A stretch of DNA of 64,000 nt from Bog-756 sp963835465 (GTDB lineage: Bacteria; Actinomycetota; Acidimicrobiia; Acidimicrobiales; RAAP-2), in NCBI GenBank assembly GCA_963835465.1, contig CAWIFR010000007.1:434001-498000 (forward strand). The letters are read 5' to 3'. The notes beneath the pieces were generated by a model, which was not told where the DNA came from, searched no databases, and saw nothing but the letters and a program-made list of their open reading frames with translations. Below, piece after piece: positions 46,613 through 56,295 of this stretch. The position numbers and the translations under genes are program-made. Each line of letters opens with the position of its first letter. Within the stretch, counting starts at the first letter, position 1.

Positions 46613-48698
46613 ATGTGTGCGCGCAGGGGGGGACCCGCATCCAAGCCGTCGGTACCGAAGGCCCTGGCCTTTTATCTACCCCAGTACCATCCCATTCCGG
46701 AGAACGACGAATGGTGGGGCAAGGGATTCACCGAGTGGCACAACGTAACCCGGGCCAAGCCACTGTTCCCCGGCCACTACCAACCCCACGTCCCCGGGGA
46801 GCTCGGCTACTACGACCTCCGGGTACCCGAGGTCGCGAGCGCCCAGGCCGAGCTGGCCCGGGACCACGGGGTGTCAGGATTCGTCTACTACCACTATTGG
46901 TTCCACGGACGGCGACTCCTGGAGCGGCCGTTCGAGGAAGTACTGGCTTCAGGCGAGCCCGGACTTCCCCTTCGCCCTGTGCTGGGCCAACGAGGAGTGG
47001 ACACGGGGGTGGGACGCCCGGAGTGGTCACGTACTGATGCGCCAGGAGTACAGCGAGGCAGACGACCTCGCCCACATCCGGTGGCTGCTCAAAGCATTCG
47101 CAGATCCCCGTTACATCACGATCGACGGCCGACCCCTGTTCCTCGTCTATCGGCCCATGCTGCTCCCCGACGCCAAGCGGACCACGGATCTCTGGCGGGC
47201 TGAGGCGCAGAAGGCTGGCTTTCCCGACCTCTACCTCTGCTGGGTCGAGAGTCATGGGGACCACCTCCGGACGACGAGGGGCCCGAGGCCTTCGGCTTGG
47301 ACGCTTCGGTCGGGTTCATGCCCCTACACGGCGAAAGCTCCATCGCCCCCTCGAGACCCTCCGCGGTCATCGGGTGCTCGACTATCCGTCCGCCGTTCAA
47401 GTGCACACCGAACTCAATCCCCAGCGGTGGAAGCGGTTCCCCTCTGTCATGGTCGGCTGGGACAACACCGCCCGCCGAGCCCGGGGAGCCACCATCTACG
47501 AGGGAGCGACGCCCGATCGCCTACGAGGCCTGGCTCAGGACCACGGCCGAGTCCCTCAGCTGATGTGCGGTCCGAGGAGAACTACCTGTTCATCCTGGCT
47601 TGGAACGAGTGGGCCGAAGGGAATCACCTCGAACCGGACCTGCGGTACGGCCGGGCCTTCCTCGAAGCGACCAGGGCTGTCCTGTTGGACCCCGTGCAGA
47701 GCGCCCAGCGGGGGCTGGCCCTCAAGGCAGGAGGCGACGGGACAACGGCCCTCGACCAATCTGATCCGGTCGTCCATGAGCGGTCACTGCGGTTTGCCGA
47801 GGTCACAGCGACCGCCGTCGGTTTGTTGAGCGAACTTCAGCTCGACCACAGACGGCCGGTCATCCACCTCGGCGTCACTGTCAGCGACGGCCTGGATTCC
47901 ACGATGCGGTCGCGTGGTATCGAGGTGGTCCATCGGCAGGTGACCGACCGATCCTCATTGAAGGCCGAACTCGACGATGCTACCCAGCCAAGCGCGTTCG
48001 TGATGCTCGATCTCCTCGAACATCTAGTCGAGCCGCAGGAACTGCTGGCGGAGCTCTCGACCTGGTCCCTCAACCACGGCCACCCACCGCTCGTCGCCGC
48101 CGTCCCCCACGTGGGCCATGTCGATGTGGGACTTGGATTGCTCGGCGGTAGTTTCGGTCCCGGCACATCAGGACCGCACGATGCGACCACGGTGCGCTTC
48201 TTCACCGAAGAGAGTCTGCGCCGCCTGTTCGAACGCTCCGGCTGGCGCCTAGAGGCCCGGGACGATGTCCGCCACCTGCACGCGGACACCCATCCCGCCG
48301 AACTCCTCGACCGCCTGCCGGAGGAAATGGTCGGAGCGCTTCACGCTACCGCCCAGGCGGTCAACCCCAACTGGTCGGTTACCCACTTCGTGTGGACGCT
48401 TTCCCCCATCCCGGTGACCGCCCCTCCCGCCTCGTACTACGACGCGGTACGCCGACTGGCCGACGAACCGGAAGAGGCCATTGACCCGGCGGCCACCGCC
48501 GCCATCGCCGACTACCTGGCCTCGATTGGTCTCGTCGTCAGTGAAGCCAACCGTCGTGTGGCCGCCGCCCAGCTGCTCCACGGATCCAGGTCCACGCACT
48601 CCTCGCTGTCCTATTCCAAACAGGTCTTTCTCCGGATCGCCTACGGCTCCCCCCGTCGGGCCGCTATTTTCAAGCGTGTCTACGGATGGCTGCGCTGA
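46613..48698 (+). pseudogene. WbsX/GH99-like protein fused to a methyltransferase domain, frameshifted
   Basis: The N-terminal half is the WbsX (glycoside-hydrolase 99-like) domain: ALAFYLPQYHPIPENDEWWG, FTEWHNVTRAKPLFPGHYQP, YYHYWFHGRRLLERPFEEVL, FALCWANEEWTRGWDARSG and YLFILAWNEWAEGNHLEPD. It needs about five frame changes (46950, 47270, 47345, 47510, 47560). From about 47570 to 48698 the frame is clean. It encodes a methyltransferase-like C-terminal domain (FVMLDLLEHLVEPQELLAEL; HDATTVRFFTEESLRRLFER) and a helical tail. WbsX proteins occur in O-antigen and capsule clusters with uncertain activity. The sulfotransferase follows in the same direction. Confidence 0.75.
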
Positions 48699-48726
48699 CC
48701 CGCCTTCGACCTGCCCATCCGCCCTC

Positions 48727-49872
48727 ATGACCACCGACCGCCCTCGCGGCCCGACCGAATGGACTCGACGCGGACCTTGGCTTCTCGTCGTCGGCATGCA
48801 CCGGAGTGGCACGTCGGCGGTGACCGGTGCACTCGGGCACCTGGGCTTGCAGATGCCAAGCGACGAGGACCGGCCGGCCGCCTCAGAAAGCAATCCCGAC
48901 CACTGGGAGAGTCTGGCCCTGGGCGTCTTCAACGATGCCCTGTTGCGGCGGCTCGACAGCACCTGGGACGGGCCACCTTCGCTCCCGCTCGGAGACGTGC
49001 AGCAGCTGGATGCGGTGGGCGATCCCACCGATGCCGTGAGGACCGCCTTCCCTCACGAGGGGCCTCTGGCATGGAAGGACCCGCGGACGACCCTGTTGTT
49101 GCCCTACTGGCGCCAGCGGCTTCCTGGCCCGCTGGCCGCCGTCTTCATCTGGCGTTCGCCGGTACCCGTGGCACGATCACTCCAGGTTCGGGACGGCATG
49201 CACCTGCTTGATGGGATCGCCCTCTGGGAGCGGTATAACCGTGCCGGCATCTACGGGCTAGAGGGCATCGACACCTACGTGACCGGCTACGAGTCAATTC
49301 TGGAAGATCCGTTGGGCAGGCTCGGTGACATCGCCACGTGGCTCAGTTCTCTTGACCAGTTCGCCGACTACGCCAAGTCATGGGACCTCCCCGCCGCGGC
49401 AGACAGCATCGTCCCGGTCCTACGGCATCACCCCCCGTCTGACGAGGAATCGCTGCTACTGGAGTCCCAACGCAACCTCGCCTCGTTCCTGACAGCGATC
49501 GATGGACCCCATCGACCCCTGGATCAAGCTCCCCCGGGCGACGAATCGGCCTGGTCCACGGCAATCCTGGAGGATCGACGGCGACACACGGTCGTGCTCG
49601 CCGACCAGGCCGCCGTGGCGCGGGAACTGTCCACATTCCGGGCCGAGGCCGCGGCCTCGGCGCAGGAGGCGGCGGCGGCGATGGCTGGACTGCAACGGGA
49701 TCTGGAGGCGGCTCGCTCGGCCCTTCAGACGAGGACCGACGAACTCGAAGCCACAGATGCTTCGCTCCGCGATCTCCTCCACCTCGTCGAGAACATGGAG
49801 GCTTCCACGAGCTGGCGGATTACCCGTCCGATCCGGTCCCTGGGCGGGCTGAGGGGCCAGCCGCCGGCTTAG
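48727..49872 (+). CDS. sulfotransferase-family protein with coiled-coil tail
   Basis: 381 residues. The PAPS-binding P-loop is at about 23-31 (VGMHRSGTSAVTGAL). WKDPRTTLLLPYW and FIWRSPVPVARSLQVRDG match the 3'-phosphate-binding region, including the RSP...S pattern. Residues about 275-360 form an Ala/Glu/Arg-rich coiled coil. The C-terminus is ASTSWRITRPIRSLGG, a motif seen at the ends of several glycan-cluster proteins. It probably sulfates a glycan, using PAPS. The ATG at 48727 is chosen because upstream residues are low-complexity and overlap the WbsX gene. Intact. Confidence 0.85.
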   Translation: MTTDRPRGPTEWTRRGPWLLVVGMHRSGTSAVTGALGHLGLQMPSDEDRPAASESNPDHWESLALGVFNDALLRRLDSTWDGPPSLPLGDVQQLDAVGDPTDAVRTAFPHEGPLAWKDPRTTLLLPYWRQRLPGPLAAVFIWRSPVPVARSLQVRDGMHLLDGIALWERYNRAGIYGLEGIDTYVTGYESILEDPLGRLGDIATWLSSLDQFADYAKSWDLPAAADSIVPVLRHHPPSDEESLLLESQRNLASFLTAIDGPHRPLDQAPPGDESAWSTAILEDRRRHTVVLADQAAVARELSTFRAEAAASAQEAAAAMAGLQRDLEAARSALQTRTDELEATDASLRDLLHLVENMEASTSWRITRPIRSLGGLRGQPPA

Positions 49873-49908
49873 GGGCCGCCAACGCGCTCTACCACGCTGT
49901 CCATCCAC

Positions 49909-52162
49909 CTATCGGGAGCGTCCGGGACGGAGCCGACTCGCTGACGCACGGATCTGACGGACTGCACCTCGCCATCCGACCGGTGAGGACCGCGTCTGAC
50001 GGAGAGCCAATAGGCCGATGTCCACATGGGTGTCCGGCCAGTTCCTGACCACTTCCCGGTGATTCAACTCGAGGCCCACGCCGGCACATTCCTCAATGAC
50101 ATCCTGAATGGTGCCGTGCACGGCCGGATCTTCGACCATGACGCCGAGATTGTGATTCCAGAGCGCGTCCTCATCCTGCATGAGATCGATGGTCAGCACT
50201 ACCAGCCCTCCGTACCTGGTGCGCTCCGATATATCGGCCAAGAGGTCCCGCCGGACCGAAGCTGGCACATGTTCGATCACGCTGACCGAGAACGCACCGT
50301 CGAACGCCGGGCGCACGGGGACCTCATCCAGGGTGCCGTTCCACGATCGATGGGCGAGACCGGCAGCGCCGTAATCGAGGTAGGACCACTCATTCCACTC
50401 CTGCTGCGTATCCCACGTGCGCTGCACCGGGGAGGGATCGACGGTGTCGACCACATAGCCCCGGTCGGTGAGATAGGGAGTCAGGGGTGATACCCCTGCC
50501 CCGATGTCTACCAAGCGATCACCGATCCTCAGGTTGTCCTCGATCAGATGGGCAACGACCGGGTACTCCCACAGCCGCGGAGTGTGATCGGGGTAGAAGC
50601 CGGTCGTACGCCGAGCATGCAGCCGCATCGCCATCAGGGCGACAGGATCTGGCACCCTCCTGACCAGGGGAGCGAGCGTTGAGGCCGTGAAATCACGGGG
50701 GTGCGGGGCGGCCAGGGGCCTCACGACGGCGTACGTGGCGACGGAGCCGTCTGTGACGACCGGATAGATCTCCGCGTCCGGTGCCACGCTCTTCAGCGTC
50801 GACACCAGCGGTTCAAAGAACGGTGAGAACGGCATGGTCAGGTCGAATGGGTCGTCATACCCAGAAACGACCAAGACCCCACGAGCCGCCTTCCACAGCG
50901 ATTCTACTGTCTGGCGATATGCCTCCTCATGGTGCAGCTGCATGAGGAAGTCCAGGCAAACGACTACCTCAGCTTCGAGAACGTGATCCTGCAGTGTCCC
51001 CACCGTGAATGAACCGTCGGGTCGAGACACCCGTGCTCTGGCTATCGCATCAGCTGACGGATCGAGTCCTTGGAAGCTCCGGATGGTCAGCCCTTCGGTG
51101 GCGCTGCCCGGCCGGCATCCCACCTCAAGCACCGACTCGGCACGCATCGCGTCCAGCGTCGTACGAAGTGCGCTTCGTACGACGCCAACGGCAGGTTCCG
51201 TTGACTCGTGGACGGCACCCGACAGCCACCTTCGCTGCGTCAGCTCGGGAACCGCTGTCCGCCACACCTGTCCAATGGCGGCGTTGACCTCCTTGATGCG
51301 AGCATCAATGACGGGATTGCCCACGGTGCGAAGCTGACCGTCCGGTTCAACTTCCTGGTGGTAGTGGAGTACGGCGGGACGGGGTGGGTCGGCGGGGATT
51401 CGCGAGCGGTCATGTGTCGGGGTGTTCCAGCGGACATCGAGCACGTGAGACCCGAGCCCTTCCGCTGCCAATCCCAGTGCCATCGCCACTTGATCGACGT
51501 GCACCGTCCACTCCTGTAAGAGCTCTTCGCGGTCGAGCAGCCAGTGGGCCCAGGTGGCCCACGCCGTCGCGACCTGGGCCAGGAACGCCCCCGGGACCAG
51601 GTAGAGGCCACCGTTGCTGTTCCCGCGCACCGTCCACTGGTCAACCCCCCACGGAAGGGGCGTAGTAGGGGGAACGACCAGTTCGGCGGCTCGGAAGACG
51701 CCTTCGATGACCTCAAAGTGGCGGCAACGGGGCGTCAACCGTCTTGGCTGCTATCGATCGTGGGGGAATCGGGACCTGACGGGGATCTTCGAGGACGACG
51801 GTGTCAGCGTCACAGAGGACTGCCACTCCGTCGACACCATCGTCGGCTAGTCGAAGGCAGCCGGAAATCTTGTTGCAGTGCGGTGAGCGCTCGTCGAAGG
51901 GGCTGACTGAGCGTACGGTGACGCCTTCGGACGACAGAAAGTCCAGAACCTCGGAACGCGGTGGACCGACCACATGGACCACAAGCAGGCTGGGGTCGAC
52001 GCCAGCCACCCGGGTGAGGCCAGCGAACCAGCGCAGGGCCTCAAGGTGGAACCGAGGACTGTTGTCGACCACACACGTGAACTGACCGTTCACCGACACG
52101 CCTCCCTGTCCGCAGTTGACGAACGCCGGGGGCACCCGAAGAAGAGCAACGACATCAGTCAA
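49909..52162 (-). CDS. glycosyltransferase - methyltransferase - methyltransferase protein (one frameshift)
   Basis: About 751 residues; one extra T near 51720 (in CTTT) splits it, and the length is 3n+1. The N-terminal part (about 1-260) resembles a nucleotide-sugar-dependent glycosyltransferase: FTCVVDNSPRFHLEALRWF, the DXD-like VLCDADTVVLEDP, GNSNGGLYLVPGAFLAQV and WAHWLLDREELLQEW. The middle (about 330-450) has a degenerate methyltransferase core (AESVLEVGCRPGSATEGL). The C-terminal part (about 525-700) is a second methyltransferase (RLVDIGAGVSPLTPYLTDRG; GAFSVSVIEHVPASVR). It closes a five-gene leftward operon. The TTG start at 52162 follows AGGAGG at very short spacing and is uncertain. 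Confidence 0.75.
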
Positions 52163-52222
52163 TCGCCTCCTGAGTGAGCCGTCGATCGCAGCTTGACCGT
52201 GTCGAACGAGAAGGGGACGCCA

Positions 52223-53386
52223 TCAGAGTCGCCGCCGATTGAGTTTCCTTCGTACCCACCGCTTACACCGGACATCGGGGCGATGGGCAATGTAGCGCTG
52301 GAGCTCGCCTACGCGGGCCAGGGAGTCCACTACCGTGCGTTCGAGGTACTCTCGATACTCCTGCTCGATGGACGCCGCCTGTGTTGAGGCGTCGCTGGCT
52401 TCGCCGTCGTGTCCGGCCGGAATCGATGAGGTGGGGAAGGCGTCGGATCTGCCGATGCGCGAGGCGGTCCGACTCACGGCTCTAGCCACGGCTGCATCGA
52501 AGGCTGGTCCCTCGTCCACGAGGGGACGGGGATCGAACCGATCGAGCCCGGCCTTCCACTTGTCCACAAAGCGCCGGTGGTTTCGGTCCAGCAGAAAAGC
52601 CCGGAACGCCGGCGAAGTGCTCTGGCTGCCCAGGTGGACGACCTTTGCCCTTGGCTCGTAGCGAACCCGGAATCCGGACCAGGCCAGGGCCAGGCACAGA
52701 TCCACGTCCTCGAAGTAGGCCGGGTAGTAGCGCTCATCGAAGCCACCGACGAGGTCCCAGGCCTCATGACGCACGAGCAGTCCGTTGGCCGAGGAGAAGT
52801 CCACGTCCCGGGCCGAACCGCCGACGTGAGCGTCACGGGGCGATCCTGCTCCCACGTGTGCTGCTGAGCCATCCCGCCACAACACTGATCCGGCCTCCTG
52901 CACCGTACCGTCCTCGGACAACAGGCAGGAACCGATTGCTCCGATCGCCGGATCGGACGAAGCGGCATCCACGAGTGCGCCGATGCATCCTGATTGCACC
53001 TGGCTGTCGTCATTGAGAAAGACGAGATAGGTGCCCCCGGCAATGTCTGCGGCCAGGTTGCAGCCTCCGCCGAAGCCCAGGTTGACCGGGCTGACCACCA
53101 GCACCAGGTCATCTCTCCCGCCGAGCCCGTCCAGCCGGTCAGGGCTGGTCCCGTTGGCCACCACGACTAGTTCCGTGCCGGAAGGGCAACCTCCGGGCAG
53201 GCGCAACGCGTCGAGACATTGCCGTCCCAGGTCAACGTCATCGAGCAGCAGGATGCAGACGGACACAGTAGGTTGAGAGGGAACCGAAGCGCCACGGTAC
53301 ACCGTGATCGGTGCCGTGCCGTTCGCCATCCGCGATGAGACGTCCCGTTGACGTACGGTGACGTGGGCGTTCGTCGTCCGAGCCAC
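52223..53386 (-). CDS. family 2 glycosyltransferase
   Basis: A 387-residue GT-A enzyme of the rhamnosyltransferase-like group. Motifs are TVSVCILLLDDVDLGRQCLD, NLGFGGGCNLAADIAGG, YLVFLNDDSQV (metal site), DFSSANGLLVRHEAWDLVGG and the acceptor-side YFEDVDLCLALAWSGFRV. The C-terminal ~100 residues are helical and charged and end in a basic tail. The GTG at 53386 is preferred because GGGGAGG lies five bases upstream; an ATG at 53329 is an alternative. It is 22 bp after the methyltransferase gene and 60 bp before the tri-domain gene. The linkage is not predictable. Intact. Confidence 0.9.
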   Translation of the reverse strand: MARTTNAHVTVRQRDVSSRMANGTAPITVYRGASVPSQPTVSVCILLLDDVDLGRQCLDALRLPGGCPSGTELVVVANGTSPDRLDGLGGRDDLVLVVSPVNLGFGGGCNLAADIAGGTYLVFLNDDSQVQSGCIGALVDAASSDPAIGAIGSCLLSEDGTVQEAGSVLWRDGSAAHVGAGSPRDAHVGGSARDVDFSSANGLLVRHEAWDLVGGFDERYYPAYFEDVDLCLALAWSGFRVRYEPRAKVVHLGSQSTSPAFRAFLLDRNHRRFVDKWKAGLDRFDPRPLVDEGPAFDAAVARAVSRTASRIGRSDAFPTSSIPAGHDGEASDASTQAASIEQEYREYLERTVVDSLARVGELQRYIAHRPDVRCKRWVRRKLNRRRL

Positions 53387-53408
53387 AGCCGCCTCCCCTG
53401 ATCGACCC

Positions 53409-54295
53409 TCAGCCGGCAACGCGAAAGCTCACCAGCTGGGCAAGCTGTGGGTACTCGGAGCTCATGGCGAACTCGTCCAACCGAGAGAGGACGGCCCGAG
53501 TCGAGAATCCCTCAAATCCGTAGAGCTCATCGGGAATTCCCGCCACCAACTCAGCGTCGCCCAGAATCTTCTGAAGCCAGGAAATCGACACGTTGCGACC
53601 CCAGCGATTGGTGGGCTCATCGGTGAAAGGGGCCACGTCCAAGAACAGGTCGACAGTCAACACCACCAAACCACCGGGAACAAGGAGTCGCATTGCCGCC
53701 TCCAGGGTGGACTGGATCTGATCCGCCTCGAGGTGTTCGATGGTCGAGACGCAGATGACGGCGTCAAATCGCCCCTCCACGCTGACCTCAGACAGCGTCG
53801 ACGGGTGCAGAGTGACATTCGTCCCGAAGGCCCGGTTAAGGGCAGCGTGCTCGGCCACTGGATCGATCAGATAGCCACCGTCTCCGAAGTCGAGGAAGGG
53901 ATCGACGTTGTGGACATCGTGCCCCTCGAGGTCGAGGACGAACTGCATCCCCGCCAGGGCGCCCCCCACCTCGAGCACCCCGCGGCCGAGCCTGATGCCA
54001 GTTGTTGATGCACCCACGGATATTCGTAAGCCCTTGTTCGCGTATTCCACTGGTAAGCAAACGGCCCTTGCCAACGGCGGAGAGGACCCGTGCGCAGGAG
54101 TTGGTCTCCCACGACACCGGCCCTTGCCAGCCGTTCGACCAGGAATTGGTGTCGTCCAACCGGAGCGCCGTAGCGCTCATTGAATTGTTCGAACTCGTCA
54201 GGGAGGATGCGTCTAGCCAACATGCCTGGTCCGTCCTTGAGAAGTAGGTTTGCGAAGAGTACCGCGGTCCGATCGGTCGCCCATTCTGGGATCAC
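53409..54295 (-). CDS. class I SAM-dependent methyltransferase (one frameshift)
   Basis: About 295 residues; the length is 3n+2, so one base is missing near 53995. The N-terminal helical part reads ILPDEFEQFNERYGAPVGRH and FAYQWNTRTRAYEYPWVHQQ. After the frame change come the SAM motif RGVLEVGGALAGMQFVLDLE, HDVHNVDPFLDFG, FDAVICVSTIEHLEADQIQS and LLVPGGLVVLTVDLFLD. It resembles the C-terminal methyltransferase of the tri-domain protein next to it (RYGGLVVLTIDLMQD), so they may share an ancestor. The GTG start is 15 bp after the asparagine synthetase stop. Confidence 0.8.
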
Positions 54296-54310
54296 TTGCG
54301 GTGGTCATCC

Positions 54311-56290
54311 TCACTGCCCCAACGATGGCATCCACCGGTCGATCCAGGCTTGGAGGACGAGGACGTCCCATAGCTCATAGGCCACATCACGTCGACCGGC
54401 CCGGTGGTCGGCCCAGGCCCTGAGTACCGGAGCCGGGTCCAAAAGTCCCTGGTCGCATAGACGTTTTTCGTCGAGGAGATGGTCGGCCCAGGGCGCGAGA
54501 CCCTCGCGCAACCAGGTCCCGATGGGCAGACCGAAACCCATCTTGGGCCGATCGACCAGGGCAGCGGGGACGTGACGGTCCAACACCTGACGCAACACCC
54601 ATTTGGTGCGACCGTCCCGAAGCTTTGCGTCGAGTGGCATCCGCCAGGCGAGATCAAATACCGACCGGTCCAAAAAGGGGACCCGGGTCTCGAGCGAGAC
54701 GGCCATGGCGGCTCGGTCCACCTTGGTCAGGATGTCGTCAGGCAGGTATCCGACCAGGTCCAGCCACAGCATCTGCTCGGTGATGCCGTCCACTTGGGGT
54801 GCACGCCCATCTTGTCTGGTGACGGCGGTGACCGCCCGGTCCTCGTCGGCGCCGATGACCATCGACACGGGATCTTCCCAATGCGTTGTGAGTCCCAGAT
54901 AGGCGGCCTCGGGGTCCGGGGCTGCCACGACTTTCGCCAACTTGGCCACCTTCGTGCCCGGGTTGCGCACCTGTCGACCTGGCGCAATTCTGCCGACGGC
55001 CCATGCCAGTCTGTCGACCGACCCCGGACGCATGCGACCGAGCGTGGTACCAGCCGCACGGCGTGCCCAAGGTGGCATCCTCTGGCTCTGGGTCCATACC
55101 CTGTTCAGCCAAGCGTGCCGGTTGTAGCCGGCGAAGAGCTCGTCCCCCGCATCGCCCGACAGGGAGACGGTGACCTGGCTGCGGGCGACCTGGCTGACCA
55201 GATAGGTGGGGATTTGCGACACATCGGCAAAGGGTTCGTCCCAGACTTCCGGCAGGAGGCCGATCACATCTATCGCATCGGCGTCGCTGACCTCCACCGA
55301 GGTGTGCTGGGTGCCCAGATGATGGGCCACCGCCGCCGCCTCCGCCGACTCATCAAAGGCTCGATCGGCAAATCCGATGGTGAACGTGCGCACCGGTTGA
55401 GTTCCGGCCCGCTGCATGAGGGCGACTACCGTGCTGGAATCGATCCCGCCCGAGAGGAAGGCGCCGACCGGCACGTCAGCGGTCATTCTGGATGCAACCG
55501 AGCGCAGCAGCGCCTCTTCGAGGCCATCAACGAGTTCGGTGTCCGACTCCCTCAACGGTCGCGAACGAGCTCGGTCTACGGCATCTGAGGCGGACCAATA
55601 ACACCGTTGCGCCGGGGGCGTGCCGGGCCGTACCCCGGGGCCGACAGTGATCAGATGGCCGGGAAGCACTTTGCATACGTCGCGGTAGATCGTGTGCGGA
55701 GCGGGAATGCAACTATGCCGTAGGAACTGGGCCACCGCGTCCCGATCAAGTTCAGGCGTAAATCCCGGGAGTGCGACAAGTGCCTTCAATTCGGATCCGA
55801 ATGCCAAGAGGTCGCCCACCCACCCCACATAGAGGGGCTTCTCACCGAAACGGTCCCTCACCAGGTGCAACTGTCGATCTCGGCGATCCCACAGGGCGAT
55901 GGCAAACATCCCTTCGAATTGCTCAAGGGCTGCATCCAGTCCCCACTGCTCGACAGCCGCCACTACCACCTCGGTATCGGAACCCCCGCGGAACTGCACT
56001 CCGAGGCCGGTCAAGCGACGGTGCAGCTCAACATGGTTGTAGACCTCGCCGTTGTAGGACACCACCCAACGCCCCCCGGCTGATGCCATGGGCTGTGCGC
56101 CCGTCGCTCCCAGCTCGACTACGGCCAGGCGTCGATGCCCGAGACCGACACCGGCCTCGGCATCGACCCAAACCCCTTCGGCATCGGGACCGCGATGCGA
56201 GACGGTCGAAGCCATTGCCGAGGCGAGCGACGCCAGCCGATCGGCACCGGTGGTCCGGCCAGGGTCGAGGATGCCAGCGATACCGCACAC
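54311..56290 (-). CDS. asnB: glutamine-hydrolysing asparagine synthetase
   Basis: 659 residues with both domains complete. The class II glutaminase domain has the catalytic Cys2 (CGIAGILDP), SHRGPDAEGVW and SYNGEVYNHVELH. The synthetase domain has the ATP PP-loop SGGIDSS at about 280-286, SLSGDAGDELFAGYNRH, and the C-terminal MAVSLETRVPFLDRSVFDLA and PKMGFGLPIGTWLREGLAPW. It makes Asn from Asp, or amidates another carboxylate. AsnB-like proteins are frequent in O-antigen and capsule loci, where amidation of sugar acids has been proposed. The GTG start lies 5 bp after the upstream GT2 gene, so it is in the same operon. Confidence 0.93.
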   Translation of the reverse strand: MCGIAGILDPGRTTGADRLASLASAMASTVSHRGPDAEGVWVDAEAGVGLGHRRLAVVELGATGAQPMASAGGRWVVSYNGEVYNHVELHRRLTGLGVQFRGGSDTEVVVAAVEQWGLDAALEQFEGMFAIALWDRRDRQLHLVRDRFGEKPLYVGWVGDLLAFGSELKALVALPGFTPELDRDAVAQFLRHSCIPAPHTIYRDVCKVLPGHLITVGPGVRPGTPPAQRCYWSASDAVDRARSRPLRESDTELVDGLEEALLRSVASRMTADVPVGAFLSGGIDSSTVVALMQRAGTQPVRTFTIGFADRAFDESAEAAAVAHHLGTQHTSVEVSDADAIDVIGLLPEVWDEPFADVSQIPTYLVSQVARSQVTVSLSGDAGDELFAGYNRHAWLNRVWTQSQRMPPWARRAAGTTLGRMRPGSVDRLAWAVGRIAPGRQVRNPGTKVAKLAKVVAAPDPEAAYLGLTTHWEDPVSMVIGADEDRAVTAVTRQDGRAPQVDGITEQMLWLDLVGYLPDDILTKVDRAAMAVSLETRVPFLDRSVFDLAWRMPLDAKLRDGRTKWVLRQVLDRHVPAALVDRPKMGFGLPIGTWLREGLAPWADHLLDEKRLCDQGLLDPAPVLRAWADHRAGRRDVAYELWDVLVLQAWIDRWMPSLGQ

Positions 56291-56295
56291 AGTGC

